DNA from: Casuarina equisetifolia | Lineage: Eukaryota > Streptophyta > Magnoliopsida > Fagales > Casuarinaceae | Length of the DNA: 64,000 nt | Reading direction: 5' to 3' | NCBI GenBank assembly: GCA_028551475.1 | Contig: CM052360.1 | Span: 8,668,501 to 8,732,500, forward strand | In this document: piece by piece, positions 11,082 to 23,350 of the stretch | How positions within the stretch are numbered: the first letter of the stretch is position 1 | How the letters are laid out: every line of letters starts with the position of its first letter | The notes under the pieces: model-generated | What the model saw: the letters and a program-made list of their open reading frames with translations, nothing else | The model's database searches: none | What the model was told of the DNA's origin: nothing | Program-made: the position numbers and the translations under genes

Positions 11082-14000
11082 ATGGCGTCTTCCAGCATTG
11101 CGGTGGCCGGTAAAGTTCTATTTATTTATTTGTGGAATACGGTGTATGTGATTCTTATAGCAATCTTAGAGCATTGAGTTGGTGCTTCTTTTGTGGTGGT
11201 GGATTCTGTAGATTCGGAGGAGGATATGCTGTACAAGGAGCTGTGGCATGCGTGTGCCGGACCGCTCGTCACTGTGCCTCGCCAAGGGGACCTCGTTTTC
11301 TATTTTCCTCAGGGTCACCTCGAGCAGGTACTCCACAAATCTCTTCGGATTTTGCGCGATTTCTTCTCCTCGTCTCTGATTCTCAATTTTGAGCTGCAAT
11401 GAGTTTCTTGTAATCTTTACAGTGTATATCCGCTTGTGTGTACACCTACATGTTGTGTTTTTATGCATAGGTTGAGGCGTCGACGAATCAAGTGGTTAGG
11501 CAGCAGGTGCCGGTGTATGATCTTCCCGACAAAATCCTCTGTCGCGTGCTCAATGTTCATTTAGAGGTAAATTCTTCGCGTGTTCTTTAGAGCCATGTTC
11601 TTCCTGCTGCTTCCTATCGCATGCTCTCATTTACTTTTTGTTTTTTCCTCCCTTGTTCTTGTTATTGGGTCTGGATTCAACAAATTCATTTGAGGAAGGC
11701 TGAACCGGACACCGATGAAGTATACGCTCAAGTGACTTTGGTCCCGGAATTCAATGTATGTAATTCTGAAAGTGAATTTTTGTGGAACTTTGAACAAAAA
11801 TCAGAGGTGGTAAATATGGTTAATAATGATGTGACTGAGTTTTGAACAGCACGGTGAGAATTCGATGGAGAAGTGTACTTACTCGCCTTTAGCTCCCCGG
11901 CCCCGTGTGGTTTCCTTTTGTAAGACCCTTACAGCCTCGGATACGAGCACACATGGTGGGTTCTCCGTATTGAGACGCCACGCAGATGAATGCCTTCCTC
12001 GATTGGTTAGTTTGACCTTCAATCTTTCTTCATAGCGTATAGCATGGTTTATCTGGTATTAGTTTGAGTCCGAGAAGTATTTGCAATTTCTTGTTGGTTT
12101 ATTTTGTAGGACATGTCTAAGCAACCTCCGACTCAAGAGTTGGTTACCAAGGATTTGCATGGAAACGAGTGGCGGTTTCGCCATATTTTTCGAGGTATCA
12201 TTGAGTTCTATTGGTACCACTAGCTGAATTCCTCGTGCATTGCTACTAGTAACCTTTCCATTGTCATGAACTTCAATAATTAGTAAGTTTTGTAGCTGCA
12301 CTCTACGTTTACAAGGGTGAAATTTGAATGTTAAATGCCAGGTCAACCGAGGAGGCATCTCCTTCAGAGTGGTTGGAGTCTTTTTGTCAGCTCAAAAAAG
12401 CTTGTTGCTGGGGATGCTTTTATTTTTCTGAGGTTTACCCCCATCTTGTTTCAACTCAGTTTCCATGATTTTAAATCCAAGTTAGACGAGTTCTTTGGTT
12501 CACAAACCACTACTAGTTGCAACTTGTAACCTTAGGGCATGTGACCTTGTAAATTAGTTGATTTTAGTAATGATGTTTATGTCTGATTAGTTTTTGGATA
12601 ATTTTGCTCTCAGAAGTGAAACGGGGGAGCTTCGTGTGGGAGTAAGAAGAGCTATGAGGCACCCAAGTAACATCCCATCTTCCGTCATTTCTAGTCACAG
12701 TATGCATATTGGTGTTCTGGCAACTGCATGGCATGCTTTTCAAACGGGTACAAGGTTTGCTGTCTACTACAAACCAAGGTATGTATAATTCTTATTCAAT
12801 TTTCTGTGGACTGTTTCTTATTTACTCAGTCAAATATATTGAGATTGATGAATGAAATGATAATTAGATGGTAAGGTCTTTTTTAATCCTGTTTTTTTTA
12901 GGATAGTTTGATATCCATGCAATTTATCATCTTGTTTGTTATATATATATATATAAATCATGACTTCAAAAGTGTTTCAGAATGGTATTGCATTTTTCTT
13001 TTCTTTTTTTCCCGCCCTTAATGAGTACTCTACATTTTGTCTTCAAACGGAAAAATTTTCTGCAAATATTCATGAAAAGGGAAAGAAGAAAAATGTAGAC
13101 AATAACGTGGTACCCCAATAGAAGGAGCTCATATATCTAGAGAATTGCTGCCAATTTCAGAGCAGCTAAAGCAGACAATCAAATTTGGTTGACTGAAGAA
13201 ACTTCTCAAAATTAGACTTACAAGCAACTAAGTGTCTCTGTATCATGTAGAAGTACATTGTTTTCTGGGCTTTCTGTTATTTTGTTATAAATGTGTGCAC
13301 CATCCACGGGACAGTTACATAATATCATTTTCTGCATACTCCTGATAACAGAAATATTATGTAAATTGAATTTATTTTGTGTTTAATACTGGCACAACTT
13401 CTATCATTCTTAGTAATTCTTGTAAATGATATGTTGCAGGATAAGTCCTGCTGAGTTTATTATTCCATTTGATAAATATATGGAGTCCGTTAAGAACAAC
13501 TGCTCTACTGGGATGAGGTTCAAAATGAGATTTGAGGGAGAAGAAGCTCCAGAACAAAGGTATAATTTTTCATGAGTCATGCTGATCATTGTTTTGAGCT
13601 TCAACACCAAAGAAGCAGGAAAAAGTGAAAAGAAAAATTTCCTGATATCCCTGCCTTTGGGGACTAGGTTCTCAGGCACTGTGATTGGAACCCAGGATGC
13701 TGATCCTGTAAGGTGGCCTGGATCAAAATGGAGATGCCTGAAGGTACTATATTATGGTGCATAAGCTATTCTATTACTTAAAATCTTTTATGTGAAATTT
13801 TTTTGTTCTTTTCCAGGTTCAGTGGGATGAATCTTCTCCCATACATCGGCCAGAGGCAGTTTCACCATGGGATGTAGAACTTGTTCTGAGTCCCACTCTG
13901 GATCCCCATGCAGTGTGCCAACCAAAGAGGCCTCGTGTTGTCATGGCATCATCATCTACTGAGTCCTTTGTGACTTCCAGGGAAGGTATAGAACAACTTT

Positions 14001-15557
14001 CTGAAATGCATCAAAACCCGTTTTGGTCATCCTATTCAGCGTTTGTATTGTGTTAAGGCACTAATGTAAAGCCCCTTCATTTACATGATAAGGTTTGTCC
14101 AAAGCTACTATGGACACTTTGCCAAAAAAAGTTTTGTTAAGGTCTGTGCAAGGTCAAGCAATCTCAGCCACTGAAGGTTTCTTTCCTGAGAATGATGACT
14201 TAGATACCAATCAGAACCCCAATTCTTTGGTTCAATCACAAGGTAAGAACAAAGAATGAATCTATTTTTGGTGAATGAGCTTGACCAGATTACTCTTCAT
14301 TAAGGTGATGCATGAAGTTGAAGTTTATGAATCCGATTTCAGGTTCTTTGACGCCGCATGACTCCTATGGTTTGGGATGGCCCCTTCTGGGTCAAAATCC
14401 TGGCAATGCTGATCCATTGAAGAAGCATAGTTTAGATCAGGATCATAGATCCAATTCCCTTTTGTCTTCGCAGTTGCTGATGCATCCCTCTTATAACACG
14501 TTGCAGTGCAGCACAAAACTTCCTGCAGCAGCAATTGAACAGAATCCAGGAAACAGTTTGTTACCTTTGCTACCACCGATGGATATTGAATCTCGGAATT
14601 CACAGCTTCTGTTCTTGCAAAAAGATGTTGTGAAACCTAAAAGAGATGGAAATTGTAAACTCTTTGGTATATCCCTCACAAGTGATCATGTGGCAACAGA
14701 AACAGCCTGGGTACATTCGAGATTTATGCATAGGCCAGAGAGACAAATTGCTCTTTCAGCAGGCCAGCCTCAAGATTTGTTCTCTAACCTATCGTCACAT
14801 CAAGTGCAGTTTCCAAAGTCCGCAGAGATTGCAATTAGAGATGACGGATGTGGAACGCCTTTTCAAGCTTCAAAACAGCTTCCTAGAGAGGTCTGGAGCA
14901 GGCTTCGTAGCAGTTCAATGAGAACTTGCATTAAGGTTTGTTCATATCTGTTTAAGTGCCCTTTGTTTGCTTACTTGATTTAGTGGTGTTTCTCTGTTTG
15001 GACAAGTGATTTCAAATTTTCACTTGTGTTTCCGTCTAGAACTGATTGCTTTATATGTTTAATGAAACAGGTTCATAGGGAAGGGGTTGCTGTTGGACGG
15101 TCTGTAGATCTTACCAAGTTTGAGGGCTACAATGAATTGATTGCAGAGTTGGATCATATTTTTGAATTTAATGGTGAACTAATTGCTCCCAACAAGAAGT
15201 GGCTGGTAATTTTTACTGATGATGAGGGTGATATGATGCTTGTTGGAGATGATCCTTGGCAGTAAGATTTGGACTTCTGCCTTAACTTTTTCTTTCCCTA
15301 TTCCTTGTTTTTCTCTCTCCCTTAACTGTGAAATTCTTTATCTACTTCATGTCTTACGAAAAAATGTGAAGTTGAGCTTCTATAATTTGGTTTTGGATCC
15401 AATCATATGAAGCAGAGAATTCTGCAGCATGGTCCGTGAGATCTTTGTCTACACGAGAGAGGAGATACAGAAGATGCGCCCACAAGCCTCCAATCCCAAG
15501 TTAAATGGAAGCTTACCACCTGTCGGCCCAAAGATGATTTCAAAGTTGAATGATTGA
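11082..15557 (+). CDS. ARF2: Auxin response factor, ARF2-like (class B repressor clade)
   Basis: Fifteen exons: 11082-11109, 11212-11327, 11471-11566, 11699-11755, 11850-12005, 12110-12194, 12342-12432, 12614-12778, 13440-13559, 13668-13743, 13817-13985, 14093-14242, 14343-14935, 15071-15261, 15416-15557. All are GT-AG and in phase, giving 744 aa. The N-terminal dimerisation region ([14 protein letters not shown]) encloses a B3 DNA-binding domain (about 119-225; [31 protein letters not shown]). The ARF auxiliary domain (about 260-345) ends [17 protein letters not shown], and a PB1 domain (about 635-725; [30 protein letters not shown]) closes the protein. It binds auxin response elements in the nucleus; the middle region carries KLFG (542-545), a variant of the RLFG repressor motif. 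[13 protein letters not shown] resembles ARF2. Start: MASSS fits ARF N-termini; an upstream in-frame ATG at 10977 adds unconserved sequence. Confidence 0.95.
14140..14160 (+). promoter_or_regulatory. Degenerate TAS3 tasiARF target-like site in the ARF coding sequence
   Basis: The mRNA segment AGGTCTGTGCAAGGTCAAGCA lies in exon 12 where ARF2/3/4 carry the tasiARF site encoding a VLQGQE-like motif; here the protein reads SVQGQA. Against the tasiARF sequence as I recall it, small-RNA positions 3-14 can pair (with a G:U at 13), covering the 10-11 cleavage point. Positions 2, 15, 17, 18 and 21 mismatch. The site is probably weakened or lost. Confidence 0.5.
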
Positions 15558-16644
15558 AACACCTTCAGGATGAGTCCCAATTGCAGGTGTAGTATCGCCT
15601 CTTTCATGGTTGTGAATAAACTTAGAGACGTTAATTATGATTCTTTGAATCAGAGCTTATATCGTTGGAGTATCTCACACATAGGGGGAGTTTGGTTGGG
15701 CTTTAAACTCCGATTTTACTAGCCTGCAATTTTCTAATGTTTTTCAGGATTGGGTTTGTTTGGGGTTGGGTGAAGAGTTCTCCATTTTCCGTTTATTGTC
15801 TATTCACATGCCTGATATATGTGGTATTTAGAAGTCAGGTTGCTTTTGCTCTGGTAATGCAGCTGGAAGGTAGGACGCGCTGGCAATATCAGGCAACTTG
15901 GAGGCCTTTATCTTTGTCAGCCTGTGCGTGGCTGTACCACCAGTTAGTACCTGGATTTTTGGTTTTATTGCAAGTCACTGTATATACAGCGTTTGTCCTT
16001 CATACAGTGTTTGTTGCGGGGTTGAGATAACGAAAATTGTATCTATGTTAATTAGCTTTCTACGCTTGAGTCCGCTATGTACATATTGCTTGTGTATATC
16101 TTCGTATTCGAGTGCAGGCAAGCACGAAAATGTAGTTTAGAGCCTTGTAGTGATGTTTCTGCTAGCTCTATACTTAATCCTCTACCCCCTGCTTTGAAAC
16201 TTGGTTCTTTGGTCTGTTCCATCCGCTTTGGTCACGCCTTCGCTTCCTCATATTAGATTGGTTTTCGGACTTTTACGTTGTTAACTTCGAGACAGCAAAT
16301 GAAACATGCTGGTGAAATTTTGCAGATTTAGGCTCCGTCTGAAAAATGGTTTATGGAAATGTTCTCAATGCAGATTTTTATTATCCACCGGTCAGTGGCA
16401 ATAAAACAAAATAAAAGCAGAAGCATAAAAGGCTGCTAATTCCTACACCAGTTCAGTTCTGACCTCATCATTATCAAGCCTGCCCCCTTTTGAGCGCTCA
16501 TTTTGAAGGTTTTGAAAGTCATGTTAGTGACGATCAAATACATAATCTATCAGATGGCGACAGCCACAGCCAATGGATTTTTGTTGTGAACAATAGAAAA
16601 TAGAAAAGAGAAAAAGAAAATGATCTCTGCAAAACGGGAATGGA
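15558..16644. other. Convergent 3' UTR region of ARF and aspartate kinase
   Basis: This holds the ARF 3' UTR on the left and the aspartate kinase 3' UTR on the right, since the two genes converge. The open frames at 15737-16140 show no recognisable protein. I see nothing else. Confidence 0.55.
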
Positions 16645-19600
16645 CTAGGACGCAATGTCTTCTACTCCTAGGTTGTGCAAAGCAGAGCCATTTCCAAACT
16701 CATCGTCTATTTCTGGTTCAGAAAGATCACTACTCTCGAAAAAGGAGCGATGAAGGGCCTTCGCGCATTGTTCAGCTTCGCCATCATTGACAATTAATGA
16801 TATATTCACCTGGGTGATGCCAAAAAAGAAAAATGAACAGCACGTAATTAGAACTTAACAAAAGTCTATCGGCATCTTTTACTATAGCATTTACAAGATG
16901 ATGAAGAACCTTTGATGCCCCTTGTGAGATCATCTGGACATTAACTCCATTGGTTTGAAAGACATGAAACACCTGCCAAAAGTGATTAGGTGATGTAGAA
17001 GGTAAAAACATAATCTACTACGCAAATGAACAATTTTAAAAGCCCAAAACTCTCCAAATCAAGAAAAAGAAATAGCTCCGGACAATTTTCTATTTGATTA
17101 CAAAAGGAAATGCACACCTTCTCCAGAATGAATGACGAACGCTGAACATTGCCAATAAGAGAGATAATTGCTCTGTGCTGCAGTAGATTCACGACTGCAA
17201 TTTTTTCAAGCTCTTCCACTACATGGTCAAGTTCCTAATCAGAAAAGAACGTCAGAGCAACTGAATTTAACTCTTAAGCAGGCAATCCAACAGGACTCAG
17301 TTTAGAGCAAGAGAAAGACACAAAGAAAGTTTCGATAGGAAGGGTAATTGAATTGATCCACCGAGCTGAAAAATGGTTTGACCACAGTTCTGTGTTGCAA
17401 TAATCACCTTTGCATGATGTTGAGCGTAAGAAGAGGGCTGTTTGTAACATAATATCATTAACAAAAAAATGTCGACAATATCCATCGCCATTTGAAACAA
17501 AGCCATTCAAACAAGAACGTAGATCCCCCTAAAGATGTAAAACCAACGCAGGAAAAAGTTGGTGCAAGAGTCATCCTAAACCAGTTGCACCTATTTATCA
17601 ACATTGATAATTCATCTCAAGTCCACTCTTAGTATCCACAAAAACACCAATAACTAGCATGAAGTAAAATTGTCCATTTAAGATTATATTAATTAGATAA
17701 TCAAGTTGCGGCTTTCTGACTTCTACAGTGCTAAGCACCGAAACACGTGTCAACATTACATAGTCACAACCACAAATAAACAGGGAGGTTGGGAGGTGTG
17801 CTTGCAAGCACTCATTGCGGATTCACATCCAAATTATGCAGGATGATATGTAAACTGCAAAGTAAGATTCAAATGGAGAAAATAAATGAAAAACAAGAAC
17901 CTACAATTGTGCACTTGCCTGTTGAATCAATTCTCTGCTCCAAAGTTTAGATGGATCTAATGTCAAAGATATGCTAACTTCGCTAGTAGCAACAACATCC
18001 ACAGATATGCCCAAATCTTCAAAGATTGAGAACACCTACTTAGAGAAAACATCAAGCAAATATAGCATTTAACAACTCGTAATTCCCATCAAGGAAACAA
18101 GTGATAGAACAAATTAAATAAAAGAAAAAACTTCCCACCTTTGCAAGGAACCCAAATTGACCAAGCATGCGAGTACTAACTATATCCAACATGGTAACAT
18201 TCCGTTTCAAAACAATGCTCGTCAGCACAGCCTGCAATTTAATTAGTTGAAGAAAATGGTCAACAAAGTTGGATTCCTTCAAAAGCTTGGATGATAAAGT
18301 TTCAGTTGCTACAAACCTCGCTCATATCTCTTCCTTCAGTGATGAGGGTACCAGGAGCCTCAGGGTTGTAAGAATTCTTGACCCTAACAGGGATATTGCT
18401 CTCTTGGGCTGGTCTCATTGCTTGTGGGTGCAGCACCTGCATAAAGGGTGTAAATATGAATCCTTCCCATGTACCCCTGTTTCCACACGAAAAGAAAAGA
18501 AAAGGGTAGAGCCTATGTTTCTTTTCAGGTATCAACATTTTGGTTGTTGATAAATGCTAGCTGAGTCCCTATAATCTACTTTAGTCTCACACCCATATAA
18601 CTGCAACTACAAATAAAATACAGATATTACTAATTACCGAGTTTGTCCAAAGAATAAACCCAACCTGAAAACTTCCTGCAGACCACTTAGTTGCACCCGG
18701 TATTTTAGGAAGCAAACCAAGAGTTAGAAAAAGATGATCATGATATAACACTCTATATACATGTAAAATAATATAATCTGTGTCCATAACGAATTAATAC
18801 CCCAGGACCTCTAACAAATGCACAGGCGTAAAAAGTTTCACATGGATCCCATGGGAAATCTCTCTTCTTTTTGCTTAAAGTTGAATGAAGAAGTAATTTC
18901 CTACTATCCAATGATGATGGATGACTTTATACAGAACATATAAATGGACACCAAAGTTTAGCAAGGGGACCAGACAAACTAAGCTCCCCTCTCACTTTAA
19001 TACCCAACTCCTGCCCAATAGACACACTCCATATTCTCTAAAAGCTCTAAACCATTGGTCCACAACAGCATTAGTCAGAAACAATATCTTAACAGCGAGA
19101 AGCAACAAAAACCTAACCTGAGCACCGAAGTATGCAAGCTCTGCTGCCTCATCGAATGTCAAATAAGGCACAGGTTCTGCACCTGGATGGACGCTAGGGT
19201 CACAGGTCAAGACACCATCAACATCTTTCCAGACCTGTTAAAATTGTCAATTAAGCTGTATATAGTTTCTTAATATCTGTCAAAACATGATTTCTATAAC
19301 GTTCGCAGCTAAATATACTGTTGGATCCAGACAGACTGCATTGTATGAAAAAAATGCATGATTCCAGATTCCACATGTTTGCGTATGATTTCTAGCAGTA
19401 TATCAACTTAAGGTCTCAATCTGACCTGAATTTCTCGCAGGCCTAAGGCTTTGCCAATGGTTGTTGCAGTCAGATCACTACCGCCCCGACCCAAGGTAGT
19501 AATTTCACAAGATTTCCAGCCCTGCAATACAGAAAATATATTTCATGCTCACAAAATATACGAAAATGATATTACTTATATAAATTTTAAGTGAAACTAA

Positions 19601-20944
19601 AGCAATGTTAACTTATAGCAAGAAAATGAATTTGGCAGCAGTTCACTAGGACCTTTCCAAGAAAGCCCGTAATCACGGGCATTGCGGGATCATTGATCCA
19701 ATCATCATGTAATCTCTTCGCAACAGCAGGATAAGTTGCTTCCAAGATCTCCGCATTCGTGAAATCGTCCGTGGTTATGAAGCCAATATCAAATGCATCA
19801 TACTGCATAAGTAACATGATTCTCGACTGTTGAAATAAACAGTTTGGAAAAATAATAATACGCAATTGACAAGGAATATTACGTACTTGACGTGCTTTAA
19901 TACCGATTTTATTCAGATAAGCTGCAAAAATTCTCGTGGACATACACTCTCCAAATGAAACTAAATAGTCTCTCGTGCGGAGAGTTAACTCTTTCATCAT
20001 AGCTATTCCTTTCAGAAGCTGCTCCAATTCTTCCAAATGAGCTGTTAAATGCCTCAGACAACCCCCCAAATTTCCACATCAGAATCAAAAGATTTGGTGG
20101 AACACTCACATCAACTCATTTAATTTTATGAACAATAAGAAGATAACTCAAGCAATTAAATTACGAGTCCTAACCTGAGATAACAGACCGATCAACTCCA
20201 AGTTCATCTACCGTCCTGAACAATCAAACATCATACTTGCTTATCACCCGGGAATAAGTATAGAGCGTCATTTCATCTCTACTAACATCAAAGAGTAAGT
20301 GAAATAAATAAAAAAGAACATAAATAGGAGAGAAACCTAAGATGCAGCTCTTTTACAAAGCTCAACTCTTCGATTTGCGATGCATTCGAGACGCCACAAC
20401 TGACGGCCTTCTCTCCAGCCTTCATCACAAGAATTCAATGCAATAATTATCTGTCTACATATTCATCTCGCGCGCGCGGGTTGGGGGGGGGGGGGGGGGG
20501 GGGTGGTGTAGAGAGAGAGAGAGAGAGAGTTACCACTAGAAGGTTGTTAGTGGTTCTTCCCATAGCAGAGAGAACAACGACTGGCCGTTCCTCAGGGAAA
20601 CCATTAATAAGATTGGCGATCTTCCTCATCATCTCCGCCGACGCCAGTGACGATCCTCCGAACTTCATTACGCACGTGAACCCTTCTCCATCTCCATCAG
20701 AGAATTGCTCCTCTGTCTCCTCTCCGTGCACAGCCTGCACTGCTCCTTTCCTCAGCGCTCTCTTCCTCCCACTTCTAGAAGAATCTTCAATTGCCCCGCA
20801 TAGGAATGTAGAATCCGAAGCGACGTGACCTGCGAACCGGGGGCCGTTCAACGAGACGGCCATGTGCTGTGGCCACGATTTAGACTTCCTCATCAATCTC
20901 TGCCATGGAATTTTGACAACTTGTGCGTGCAACGCAGCCGCCAT
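16645..20944 (-). CDS. AK1: Monofunctional lysine-sensitive aspartate kinase, plastidic
   Basis: Thirteen exons in transcription order: 20944-20534, 20419-20337, 20215-20175, 20041-19887, 19802-19653, 19521-19426, 19234-19118, 18436-18317, 18231-18139, 18035-17919, 17234-17118, 16972-16910, 16809-16645, giving 575 aa. It phosphorylates aspartate, the first committed step to lysine, threonine, methionine and isoleucine. A basic, Ser-rich N-terminus (about 1-85) reads as a plastid transit peptide. The kinase domain opens with [11 protein letters not shown] (92-102) and continues through [33 protein letters not shown] and [19 protein letters not shown]. Two C-terminal ACT domains (from about 415; [19 protein letters not shown] and [16 protein letters not shown]) are the lysine-binding regulatory part. 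No homoserine dehydrogenase domain follows. The intron 17918-17235 has a GC donor (CAG/GCAAGT). The gene lies between ARF and RARE1, matching At5g13280 by context. Confidence 0.96.
20466..20530. repeat. Low-complexity tract: CG dinucleotides, G21 run and (GA)n
   Basis: On the plus strand TCGCGCGCGCGGG is followed by a run of 21 G (20483-20503), a short spacer and about ten GA units. All of this sits inside the 114-bp first intron of the aspartate kinase gene, so the transcript carries the complementary C-rich and UC-rich tract. Confidence 0.9.
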
Positions 20945-22799
20945 TGTTGCAGAGAGTAGATTTTACTGATTATGTCGACGGATTTCGAAGTCGCGGGTTT
21001 CTCTGATTCAGAGAGTGCAACTATGGAAAATTATTAATGATAAAATCAGGTTTTCTACTCATGAATTACTTCTTCTTAAGGAAGTTGAGAATGTCTTGTA
21101 TAAACACGTAATCCTAATTGTCTTAGATTTTGGAGTCCTAAGTGCACTAAATCTTGGAGTTTTAGTTGTGTTAGGTGTTAAAGTGGGCTTGGATTAAACC
21201 TGGTCCTAAGAGAACAAGTAGAGGGGTTTCTGTCGCGATTTGATAGGATAAACCAGAGGTCGAAAGAGACGGATAAAAATAGTAGCAATAAGGCAATATA
21301 AATTGGGTTGCAGGAAGCCGTTTATTTTTCCGTAATTTGCTCTTCGGGGGTTTGTGACTCTTAGATTTACCCGCTCAAAACGTTGCGGAGTAGATTTTCA
21401 CTCTTACGTAGTAAAATTATGAATTGTGTGCCTGGTTAAACATGATTAATTTTCTTCCCTTCTAGTTAATTTTTTAGATGAATTTGAATATTTTTCACAT
21501 AATATTAAAGTTCAAGTATTGAAATATATATGGACCCTTATAAGTCTTATATTATAGTTATTGTGGGCCAAAGACTAACATGTGGTCCAGCTCTTTTCTC
21601 TCTCATTCTTGCTTTTATTTAGGCTGTAAGAACTTTAAACACTATTCTTTTGAGAAGTGTGAATACAACAACAATACTCATGCAATTCTAATATGTTCTC
21701 TATTGTGTTTTTTATCTTTATCATTTGCTAGTCTTTAACAAATTCTTTACCAAGTCTCCCTTGACACTTTTATGGATTTAGGAAAGTCATAATGTGGATG
21801 TACAAATTTATACTATAATAAAAGAGTGTGTTACAATGTGAATGTTTAATTTTATACTATTAAATTATATGTCTAGCTAAATATGATTGTTTTCCCTCAC
21901 TTTTTAAGTCAATTTTTTAGGTGAATTTTGAATATTCAATACATAAATTTCCACCTTATCGTGTTTTAAGAGTAGTTAAGCTAATAAGAATATAAAGAGA
22001 AATGGATTGACAATATGTTAGAAATTTGCTGGTACAATTTCTCAATAAGAGATCAAAACATGCATACACATACATTCTAATAAAAAATATTTTAAGGGTT
22101 TGGACTAACAATGTCTTACTTTTTCTTATTTTTACTAAAATTTCAACCATTACAACTTTAATATTTTGTTAGATAAAGACTAAAAACCTAATATTTTGCA
22201 AACTCTTGATGTCATCATTATGAAGCTAGAATTTGACAATACTAACGTCTTCAACCTTTATCTTCACTTTATTTCCCACAATGTTGTTGCCAAGATGATG
22301 CGGGAATGACTATGTCAACCCAATATAACAGTCTAGCTCATATGTTGTGTATTATTAAATACATGTTTAGGTCATAACATGATTTAATGGGTTCAAGAAG
22401 GCCTAGGTTGAAGAACATCCCAAGATATTTTGTAGAATCTTTGCAGTTTTTAATATGAGAGTTTCCTAAATAATTATTAAGTATTTAATTTCTTAAATTT
22501 TCTTTATTGTTTGAAACTATTTCTTTTTGTTTGTTTTTTCTTAATTGTTTGGATTATTGATTTATCTAAGATTTTTATACTTGTTAGATCTTTGATCTGT
22601 TTAAGATTTATTTATTTGTTAAAATCCAAATTTGTTAAAACTTATTTAATTTTAAGAATTTTTTATTTAGCAAGATTCTTTTAGATTAAGTTTAACTGTC
22701 TATTTAAAGAGAATATTGTTTCAGTTTAAGTATACTTGTTTTTCAGAGAATAGAAATTATTATGTTGTGTGATTCAACTTTTGTATCATTTATCTAATT
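20945..22799. other. AT-rich intergenic DNA with diverged direct repeats
   Basis: After the aspartate kinase promoter the base composition turns strongly AT-rich. Two diverged copies of one segment occur near 21430-21505 and 21868-21942; both contain TTAATTTTTTAGATGAATTT-like sequence followed by GAATATT. No coding sequence is recognised. The region is probably decayed repetitive DNA. Confidence 0.4.
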
Positions 22800-23350
22800 C
22801 TTGCTAGGGATTGGTGGTGGAGCACTTCCTTCACTGGTGGTGTTACCTTTACGTCTTGGAGTTTATCATTTTTCTCCCATTCTCCCACCTAAACATTTAC
22901 TTTTATCACAAAAAACCCTAAAAACACCCAAACAATGACTTTTTATCCCAAGCTCGCTCAAGCCCACCATAAGAATCTGTATCATAAGATCTCTTCCCTT
23001 CTTCAATATATTAAAACAACCTTCTTCCTTACATATATGAGTACCTTTAGTGGAATCCAACAACCATCTGTCGCTCGTTACATGTAACCTCCCATTTTTC
23101 AAAAATAATGGAAGAATCTCATAATCATATGTAGCACAAATCTATAAGTTCGAGTCCTTATCTTTCATCTTCTCAAAGTTTGGAAGATCTTTTAACATTT
23201 TCTTTACAATTTTCTCTTATGTGACCCTTCCTTTTGTAATAATAACATTCTTTATCTTCATGAGTATTTCTTTATCTCAACTTAGACTCGTCTCTCGAAC
23301 TACTTCTAACATTTAATCCAATTGTTTCATCAATCATATTCGGTGAAATC
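22800..23350 (-). mobile_element. Ty1/copia remnant (gag zinc knuckle and pre-integrase/protease region)
   Basis: Minus-strand frames contain a CCHC-type zinc-knuckle-like segment (KRKGHIRENCKE, about 23190-23250). Downstream is RWLLDSTKGTHICKE, resembling the WLLDSG..HMC motif at the start of copia protease. The piece is short, AT-rich and broken, with no recognisable pol domains next to it, and looks old. It is treated as a fossil. Confidence 0.6.
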
